Part shown: positions 58,437 to 64,000 of the stretch, piece by piece | How the letters are laid out: each line of letters begins with the position of its first letter | How positions within the stretch are numbered: the first letter of the stretch is position 1 | Assembly (NCBI GenBank): GCA_040772905.1 | Contig: JAXGXJ010000007.1 | Location: forward strand, 124,001 to 188,000 | Length of the DNA stretch: 64,000 nt | Direction: 5' to 3' | DNA from: JAXGXJ01 sp040772905 | GTDB taxonomy: Bacteria; Actinomycetota; Thermoleophilia; RBG-16-64-13 | The notes under the pieces: generated by a model | The model's input: only the letters and a program-made list of their open reading frames with translations | Told to the model about the DNA's origin: nothing | Databases searched by the model: none | Made by a program: the position numbers and the translations under genes

Positions 58437-59380
58437 AGGCCGCCGTCCTGGCACTGGTGTTCGGGCTGGTCATCGGTCTCGTCGCGGGGTGCGGCGGAGA
58501 TGAGCGCGGTGAAGCGGTGACCTTGCAGCTCAACTGGTTCCACGAGGCCGAGTTCGCCGGCTACTACATGGCTGAGGCGCAGGGTCTCTACGAAGACGAG
58601 GGCCTCGACGTGACCATCCTGGAGGGCGGTCCGGGCACGCCCGCACGGGAGACAGTACTGGACGGAGAGGCGACCTTCGCCGTCACCTCATTCGGAGAGC
58701 AGGTGGACATGATGACGGCGGGCCAGCCGACCATAGCGGTGATGGCCGCTTTCCAGATCCCCCCTCTGGTCATCTTCTCGCTCGCAGCGTCGGACATCCG
58801 CGAACCTGCCGACCTGGTCGGGCGCCGCGTGGGCATCACCACCGAGTATTGGGCAGGTATCCTGGACGACACGCTTGCTGCGGCGGGGATCGACCCGGCC
58901 GGAGTGGAACGGGTGACGGCAGAGCCCGACGATCTACGCATGCTCTACGACGGCCAGGTGGACGCGTGGCTGGGCTACGCCCAGGACGAACCCGTGAAGG
59001 CGCAGACCGCAGGCTACGACGTCAGCAGCATCTTCCCGGCCGACTTCGGCATCGGTGGCTACGAGGGCCTGCTCATCACCCATCAGGCTACGGTCTCGCG
59101 CTCACCCGACCTGGTCGCGCGTTTCGTGAAAGCCACCTACGAGGGCTGGCGCTATGCGCTCGAGCATCCCGACGAAGCCGCCGAAGTGCTCGACTCCTGG
59201 GCGCCGACGAACGGGCTCGAGTTCCAGAAGAAGGCCGTCAGAGCGGTGGCTCCGCTGGTGGACACCCCGCAGGTGCCGGTGGGCTGGATAGACGGCGCGC
59301 GTTGGCAACAGCTGGTTGGAGCCGGTTTCGACCCCGAGAACCCGGGATTCACCATGCGGTTCAGCCCGGAGACACCTTAG
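58433..59380 (+). CDS. NMT1/THI5-like substrate-binding lipoprotein
   Basis: 315 residues. The signal peptide ends in the lipobox GLVAGC (Cys20). The mature domain matches the NMT1/THI5 (SsuA-like) class: VTLQLNWFHEAEFAGYYMAEAQGLYEDEGLDVTILEGGPG, FAVTSFGEQVDMM, VGRRVGITTEYW, LPVDAWLGY-like binding segments. Such proteins usually deliver pyrimidine, sulfonate or nitrate-like ligands to ABC importers. Here it sits between a response regulator and its kinase and no permease is present, suggesting a sensing role. Confidence 0.9.
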   Translation: MKAAVLALVFGLVIGLVAGCGGDERGEAVTLQLNWFHEAEFAGYYMAEAQGLYEDEGLDVTILEGGPGTPARETVLDGEATFAVTSFGEQVDMMTAGQPTIAVMAAFQIPPLVIFSLAASDIREPADLVGRRVGITTEYWAGILDDTLAAAGIDPAGVERVTAEPDDLRMLYDGQVDAWLGYAQDEPVKAQTAGYDVSSIFPADFGIGGYEGLLITHQATVSRSPDLVARFVKATYEGWRYALEHPDEAAEVLDSWAPTNGLEFQKKAVRAVAPLVDTPQVPVGWIDGARWQQLVGAGFDPENPGFTMRFSPETP

Positions 59381-59432
59381 CCGGGGCGCTCATGGCCCGC
59401 CTCGCACCCCGGCGCACACTGGTCGTCCTGCC

Positions 59433-61706
59433 ATGAAGAACATCTTCTTGCCCAGCTTCATACCCATACGCAACCGGCTGCTCCTGTTCCTCATCCTCAG
59501 CGTCTTCCTCACCGCCCTGGCCATCAGCCTGGTGACGGTGTTCCTGGGGTTCCGCGACGCACGCGACCGAGTGGAAGGCCAGCTCAACTCCGTGGTGGCG
59601 CTCAAGCAGCAGGAGATCTCCACCTGGACCTCCGGCCTCCTGCTCAACCTCGACCTGGTCCTCTCGGGTGCGGCCGTGGAGAGCGACTTGGCCGCGCTCA
59701 GCAGCATGGCCGCGCCGACGGCCCAAGCCGCCGCCTACGAACGCCTGCGCGCGCAGTTCCTCTGGGCCGCGGACAGGATGAGCCTGTTCGAGGAGGTCTT
59801 CTTCATGGATGAGAAGGGGACTGTGCTCATCTCGACGAACACCGGCCACGAGGGCCAGCGTCTGGGGCTCAACGATTTCTTCACGCGAGGGCTCGAGGGC
59901 AGCTACATCGAGCAGCCGTCGTACTCACTGTCGCTGGGCAAGATGACCGTGGTGGCCAGCACAGCGGTCGTACAGCGCGACAAGGTCATCGGGGTCCTGG
60001 CTGGGCGGGCCGATCTCACCGGGCTCAACCAGATCATGATCGAGAGGGCCGGCTTGGGCGAGACCGGCGAGACCTACTTGGTGGGCTCGAATCATCGGCT
60101 GCTGACCTACCTGCGCCGCCCCGATTACACCATCCCTGACACATACGTGCGCACGGCCGGCACGGAAGCCGCCGTGGACAGGCGCGTCTCCGGCAGCGAC
60201 ACCTACCAGGGATACGCGGGCAAGGACGTCATCGGTGTCTACACATGGATACCGGAACTCTCAGTGGGATTGATCGCTGAACAGGAGGAGGGAGAGGCAC
60301 TCCATGCCACCCGCTTGGCGATCATCATCATGGGAGGCGTCGCCATCCTGGCCGTGGCACTTGCGATCGTGGCCGGTTTCGGTCTGACCCGCACCATCGT
60401 AGGGCCCCTGCAGGAACTGGGCGACACCGCAGGGCGCATCGCCGGAGGTGAGCTCGAGCTGCGGGCCCGCGTCGTGCGTGGAGATGAGATCGGGCATCTG
60501 GCGCACAGCTTCAACCGCATGACCACGCAGTTGGCGGAGCTCGTTCACGACCTGCAGCGCCGCACCGATCACCTGCGCTCCGTCAACGAGGTGGGCCGGC
60601 AGATGAGCTCCATCCTCGACTTGGACCGACTCCTGGCCCAGGTCGCGAGTTCGCTGCTGCAGACCTTCTCCTACGAGACTGTGCGTATCCTGCTCCTGGA
60701 CGGTGAGAGTGACGACCGGGCACAGAGCGTCCTTCTCACCTACGAGGCGGGACGTACTGACGGACCTTTGCGCACGTGCTTTGACGAGACAGCCGCGCGC
60801 AGACATCCCGCCATCGCCCGCGCGGCCAGCGGCACAGAACGAGCGTGCGAACCGGCGACCAGCTCCACGGCAGACAGGGGGCCCGGCGCCGGGGGATCCG
60901 ACATCGTCTCCGCGGACTCCTCGACGGAGCTGGCGGTACCCATCCGCGTGGGCGCGGACTTCGCGGGCGTACTCGCCATCGCTGCCCGAGAGGGTGAGAG
61001 CCTGGACGAGCACGACCTCTTCATCGTCCAGACCTTGGCCGACCAGTTGGCCGTCGCCATCCAGAACTCACGCCTGTACGAACACGCGCGCGAGGTCGCA
61101 GCCAGTCAGGAGCGTCAACGACTCGCTCGCGACCTGCATGATGCGGTGAGCCAGACCCTGTTCTCGGTGAGTCTGATCGCCGAGGTGCTGCCGCGCATCC
61201 ATGCCAAAGACCCTGCACAGGCCTCCCAGCGACTGGAAGAACTGCGGCTGCTCACCCGGGGAGCCTTGGCGGAGATGCGCACGCTGCTGCTCGAACTGCG
61301 GCCGGCGGCTCTGGCGGAGGCGAGCCTTCCCGACCTGCTCAGGCAGCTCTCCGAGGCCGTGGCCGGCAGAAGCCGCATCCCTGTGACGGTCGACGCGGGC
61401 CCCTGCCTCGACCTGCCCACCGACGTCCGCATAGCCTTCTACCGCATCGCCCAGGAGGCCCTGAACAACATCGCCAAGCATTCCTCAGCTACCGCTGCGT
61501 CGGTGCGGCTCGAATGCGCAGATGTGGTGTCGCTCACCGTGGAGGATGACGGCGTGGGCTTCGACTCCACCGCGAGGAGCGCCGGCCAACTGGGCATGGG
61601 CATCATGCGCGAGCGCGCGAACAGTATCGGGGCGCGGCTGCATGTGAATTCGGCGCCGGGAGCGGGTGCCCACGTGCGGGTGGAATGGAGTCCGGCTCTA
61701 CCGTAG
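59433..61706 (+). CDS. Sensor histidine kinase: dCACHE-like, HAMP, GAF, HisKA_3
   Basis: 757 residues. TM1 (about 15-40), an extracytoplasmic dCACHE-type domain (about 45-285; VFFMDEKGTVLISTNTG..., FTRGLEGSYIEQPSYS), TM2 (about 292-312), HAMP (about 313-365), a GAF domain (about 385-555), then HisKA_3 with phospho-His in RQRLARDLHDAVSQTLFSV and HATPase_c (AFYRIAQEALNNIAKHS, EDDGVGFD, GLGxxG-like LGMGIMRERA). It should phosphorylate the LuxR-type regulator of the operon. ATG 59433 is the start consistent with TM1; a ribosome site is weak. Confidence 0.92.
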   Translation: MKNIFLPSFIPIRNRLLLFLILSVFLTALAISLVTVFLGFRDARDRVEGQLNSVVALKQQEISTWTSGLLLNLDLVLSGAAVESDLAALSSMAAPTAQAAAYERLRAQFLWAADRMSLFEEVFFMDEKGTVLISTNTGHEGQRLGLNDFFTRGLEGSYIEQPSYSLSLGKMTVVASTAVVQRDKVIGVLAGRADLTGLNQIMIERAGLGETGETYLVGSNHRLLTYLRRPDYTIPDTYVRTAGTEAAVDRRVSGSDTYQGYAGKDVIGVYTWIPELSVGLIAEQEEGEALHATRLAIIIMGGVAILAVALAIVAGFGLTRTIVGPLQELGDTAGRIAGGELELRARVVRGDEIGHLAHSFNRMTTQLAELVHDLQRRTDHLRSVNEVGRQMSSILDLDRLLAQVASSLLQTFSYETVRILLLDGESDDRAQSVLLTYEAGRTDGPLRTCFDETAARRHPAIARAASGTERACEPATSSTADRGPGAGGSDIVSADSSTELAVPIRVGADFAGVLAIAAREGESLDEHDLFIVQTLADQLAVAIQNSRLYEHAREVAASQERQRLARDLHDAVSQTLFSVSLIAEVLPRIHAKDPAQASQRLEELRLLTRGALAEMRTLLLELRPAALAEASLPDLLRQLSEAVAGRSRIPVTVDAGPCLDLPTDVRIAFYRIAQEALNNIAKHSSATAASVRLECADVVSLTVEDDGVGFDSTARSAGQLGMGIMRERANSIGARLHVNSAPGAGAHVRVEWSPALP

Positions 61707-61961
61707 ATGTGCTGGTATTGCAGGAACTTCTGGTCAGAGTGGACCGTCAGAAGAAGCGACGCACTTCCCACAGGGTGCGTTCTGCATGGCTGAGCGGGTC
61801 GAGGCCCAGATCACCCGCAGCGGTGGCGATCGGATCCTCTGTCGGCCACCGCAGACAGATGACCTCCCGGCGCCCAGGCCGGGAGGTCATCCTTTTGCCT
61901 CGTAGGCGCTAAGGCGGTCACAGCCCGCAGCAGGCGGGCGGGCAGCTTCGCGACAGTCGGC
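61707..61961. other. Gene-free gap with several hairpins
   Basis: 255 bases between convergent genes. Besides the terminator at 61858-61896, ACGCAC/GTGCGT arms (near 61763-61784) and 7-bp CGGTGGC/GCCACCG arms (near 61821-61851) can form stems. No open frame, tRNA or promoter is convincing. Confidence 0.4.
61858..61896. terminator. Intrinsic terminator after the sensor kinase operon
   Basis: A perfect 14-bp stem (61858-61871 with 61878-61891), 6-base loop GCCCAG, followed by CTTTT. Likely bidirectional with the convergent DksA-like gene. Confidence 0.85.
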
Positions 61962-62330
61962 CTACTCCGAACGTTCGAGCCGCCGCTGATCGTCGATGCA
62001 CAACGTGGCGTAGGGGATAGCGCGCAGCCGGTCGTCGTCGATGTTCTTGCCACAGCGGTCGCACACACCGTAGGTGCCCTGTTCGATCTTCTCGAGCGCT
62101 CGCTCCACCTGCACCAGCAGTCGCTCGGTGTTGGCCTGCACGGTCTCGGTCATCTCACGATCGTGGGTGACGGTCCCCACGTCAGCCATATGCTGATCGG
62201 ACGATTCCTCCCCCGATTCGTCTTCCAGTGACGTAGCCAGCGACCTCGCCAAGCGCTCGCCCTCGCCTCCGAGTTGCGCGCGCATCAACAGAAGCTCTTC
62301 TCGCGCCTTCTCCACATCGACCGCCACCAT
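61962..62330 (-). CDS. TraR/DksA-family zinc-finger protein
   Basis: About 122 residues: two long helices (coiled coil, VEKAREELLLMRAQLGGEGERLARSL...TERLLVQVERALEKIEQGTYG) followed by the DksA/TraR C4 region CDRCGKNIDDDRLRAIPYATLCIDDQ. The first CxxC pair is intact; the second pair reads CxxD, so one zinc ligand is changed. It may bind the RNA polymerase secondary channel. AGGAGG lies just before; ATG 62330 is very close to it, and the next codon GTG (62327) has better spacing. Confidence 0.88.
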   Translation of the reverse strand: MVAVDVEKAREELLLMRAQLGGEGERLARSLATSLEDESGEESSDQHMADVGTVTHDREMTETVQANTERLLVQVERALEKIEQGTYGVCDRCGKNIDDDRLRAIPYATLCIDDQRRLERSE

Positions 62331-62445
62331 GACCTCCTGAACGACGACAAGGATCCAGAGCCACAGACCCATTCACTGAATACCGCCCGCAGGCCCGGGC
62401 AAAACCAGCCTGCAACACCCGCGACGTCCCCCCGACCGATTTCGG

Positions 62446-63654
62446 CTAGGCCACCTCCCGCGTCCAGAGCGAAGCCATGGATGGGCCGCCGCCCACGCAC
62501 AGCGAGGCGCCGCCGACGGTCAGCCCGAGACGTTCCATCTCGTGATACAGGGTGACGATCAGCCGAAGGCCCGTGCAGCCGACGGGATGCCCGAGAGAGA
62601 TGCCGGAGCCGTTGTGATTGACGTTCTCCAGGTCCAGGTCGATGCCCTGCTCCTCCTTGAGCATGCGCTGCACGCCAAGGAACTGCACGGCGAAAGCCTC
62701 GTTGATCTCCCAGTACTCCACGTCGGCGAACGCCATGCCGGCCTGCCGCAGGCACTTGGGGATGGACACCGCCGGACCCAACCCCATGAGGTGCGGCGGC
62801 ATGCCCTCTGTACAGATGTTGATGAGCTTCATGAGAGGCTGGATGCCCAGTTCCGCCGCCTTGTTGCGCGACATGAGCACCGCGGCCGCGGCGCCGTCGC
62901 AGATGCCCGAGGCGTTCCCGATGGTCACGACCCCGTCGTCTTTGAATGGCGTGGCCATCTCGGCCAGGCTCTCGAGGGTGAGATCGCGGTCGACGTGCTC
63001 ATCGGTATCGAAGATCACCGGCGCCTTCCTCCCCTCCAACTCCAAGGGGACGACCTCGCGCGTGAACCGGCCTTCGTCGATGGCTCGGGCGGCGCGCTGG
63101 TGGCTCATGAGGGCCAAGCGGTCGCACGCATCGCGAGCGATCCCGTAACGCGCGCCGATGTTCTCAGCCGAGATGCCCATATGGCCGGGTATGAGAGCGT
63201 CGATGAGCGCGTCGTGGAACAAGTGGTCTTCCATGGCGTCCTGATCGATCTCTTTCTTGCCTTTTATCTTGGGGATGAGATAGGGAGCGTTGGTCATGCT
63301 CTCCACGGCGACCACCAGGGCGATCTCGGTCTTGCCCAACATGATGTTGTGGGCGGCGATCTCCACGGCCCGCATGCCCGATGCGCAGTTCTGGTTTATG
63401 GACACCGCCCCGCTGCGCGGAGCCAAGCCCAGGGCCACACCCACCTGGCGGGCCGGTAACGATCCCTGCAACGCTGTGAGGATCTGGCCCATACAGATCT
63501 CGTCGATGTCTGCCGCGGCGACCCCGGAGCGCCTGATGGCCTCCCGTCCTGCGGCGACCGCCAACTCCTTGGCCTGTACCTTCTTCAGACTGCCCCACAG
63601 CGTCCCGATGGGCGTCCTGCACGCGCTCGCCAGCACTACTTCCTGCAACTCCAC
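62446..63654 (-). CDS. Acetyl-CoA acetyltransferase (thiolase)
   Basis: Condenses or cleaves acyl-CoA; 402 residues, usual length. Nucleophilic Cys in NQNCASGMRAVEIAA (about residue 91), His in NHNGSGISLGHPVGCTG (about 357) and the second Cys in ASLCVGGGPSMASLW (about 387). GTG 63654 is preceded by AGAGGAGG 11 bases upstream. Possible roles are beta-oxidation, acetoacetyl-CoA formation or polyhydroxyalkanoate synthesis; no partner genes are in view. Confidence 0.93.
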   Translation of the reverse strand: MELQEVVLASACRTPIGTLWGSLKKVQAKELAVAAGREAIRRSGVAAADIDEICMGQILTALQGSLPARQVGVALGLAPRSGAVSINQNCASGMRAVEIAAHNIMLGKTEIALVVAVESMTNAPYLIPKIKGKKEIDQDAMEDHLFHDALIDALIPGHMGISAENIGARYGIARDACDRLALMSHQRAARAIDEGRFTREVVPLELEGRKAPVIFDTDEHVDRDLTLESLAEMATPFKDDGVVTIGNASGICDGAAAAVLMSRNKAAELGIQPLMKLINICTEGMPPHLMGLGPAVSIPKCLRQAGMAFADVEYWEINEAFAVQFLGVQRMLKEEQGIDLDLENVNHNGSGISLGHPVGCTGLRLIVTLYHEMERLGLTVGGASLCVGGGPSMASLWTREVA

Positions 63655-63735
63655 GACCTCACTCGCCTCCTCTATGCGTCGGCGCCCCGCGCCGGCACGC
63701 GTCTCTCTCCCCTCACGGTCCCGAATCCGGCAGTC

Positions 63736-64000
63736 TCACTCCTCCACGCAGATCCGCGCCCGCAGTACGTTCCGCACAGTCAGGAAGGCAAGGGTGCAGA
63801 TCACGACGATGAGGACGGCGAAGACCACCAGAGAGAGCACGTGGAAGAAGAGCTTCTCGGTTTGGTTGTACATGAGCACACTGGCGATGGTGAGGGCCGC
63901 GATCGGAAAGGAGTAGGCCCACCAGGACAAGAAGAAATGCACGCGACGCAGCATGCCCATCTGCACCAGCAGGAACAGGAACACGAAGGCAGCGAAGAAG
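63736..64000 (-). CDS. SLAC1/TDT family membrane transporter, C-terminal part
   Basis: Continues beyond the window's right edge. The visible about 87 residues form three hydrophobic helices with HFFLSWWAYSFPIAALTIASVLMY, the LSWW/FP motif region of tellurite-resistance/dicarboxylate (TehA, SLAC1) channels, and end in ARICVEE. Start and N-terminal helices are outside the window. Confidence 0.75.
   Translation of the reverse strand, partial: FFAAFVFLFLLVQMGMLRRVHFFLSWWAYSFPIAALTIASVLMYNQTEKLFFHVLSLVVFAVLIVVICTLAFLTVRNVLRARICVEE

Noticed and set aside
1..64000. CRISPR arrays, insertion sequences, prophage genes, rRNA
   Set aside because: No regularly spaced repeats, transposase/integrase motifs or rRNA-like conserved stretches were seen on either strand.

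Overview
The window is clearly high-GC, densely packed bacterial chromosome with no insertion sequence, phage gene, CRISPR array, rRNA or recognisable tRNA. The gene set suggests an anaerobic, H2-metabolising, probably Gram-positive lineage. It includes an [FeFe]-hydrogenase with NuoE/NuoF-like partners, HdrABC/MvhD-type electron-transfer proteins, Rex, SLH-domain surface hydrolase, lipoproteins with Thr-rich linkers, a DUF3417-type glucan phosphorylase and a Streptomyces-like PHO-box element. A deep-branching anaerobic actinobacterium is my best guess; this is inference from gene content, not from a marker gene.

Layout. 1-4.9 kb: the tail of an unknown gene, then divergent malQ and glgP (alpha-glucan use). 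4.9-9.3 kb: an OmpR-type regulator/histidine kinase pair with a strongly structured leader, divergent from an ABC-2 exporter. 9.5-10.8 kb: SLH/glucosaminidase cell-wall protein. 10.9-19.8 kb: phosphate regulon, pstS-pstC-pstA-pyk-pstB-phoU, with a pyruvate kinase gene inside the operon, divergent from phoB-phoR. 19.8-23.9 kb: an unrecognised protein, a DUF998 membrane protein, a CHRD lipoprotein-like protein and a UbiD-family decarboxylase.

24.0-33.5 kb is a single co-directional operon behind a Rex-box promoter. It encodes Rex, a lone receiver, HydC (NuoE-like), HydB (NuoF-like), HydA ([FeFe]-hydrogenase), a histidine kinase whose input region is a hydrogenase-like domain plus Fe-S domains, a second lone receiver and a receiver-kinase hybrid. 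It reads as an NAD(H)-linked, possibly electron-bifurcating hydrogenase with its own H2/redox phosphorelay. 33.7-38.0 kb: a PAS/GAF regulator divergent from an orphan amino-acid-type binding lipoprotein and an iron alcohol dehydrogenase. 38.1-42.9 kb: MMPL exporter with TetR regulator and a divergent MFS exporter. 42.8-46.3 kb: E1 beta and alpha of a 2-oxoacid/acetoin dehydrogenase, OsmC and an EamA exporter.

46.5-54.2 kb is the second striking region. An ArsR regulator with a putative dithiol switch precedes tusA, an MvhD-like protein with few cysteines, an HdrA split by a nested GltD-like NAD(P)H module, a second HdrA, a small winged-helix protein, hdrC, hdrB and a DsrE-family protein. This looks like a sulfur-carrier-linked Hdr complex fed by NAD(P)H; it is related to, but different from, the sHdr system of sulfur oxidisers. 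54.3-57.6 kb: dodecin, a C-terminally short radical SAM protein and a MacB-like ABC pair. 57.8-61.7 kb: LuxR-type regulator, NMT1/THI5-like binding lipoprotein and dCACHE-like histidine kinase in one operon with no permease. 62-64 kb: DksA/TraR-like protein, thiolase and the end of a SLAC1/TDT-family membrane protein.
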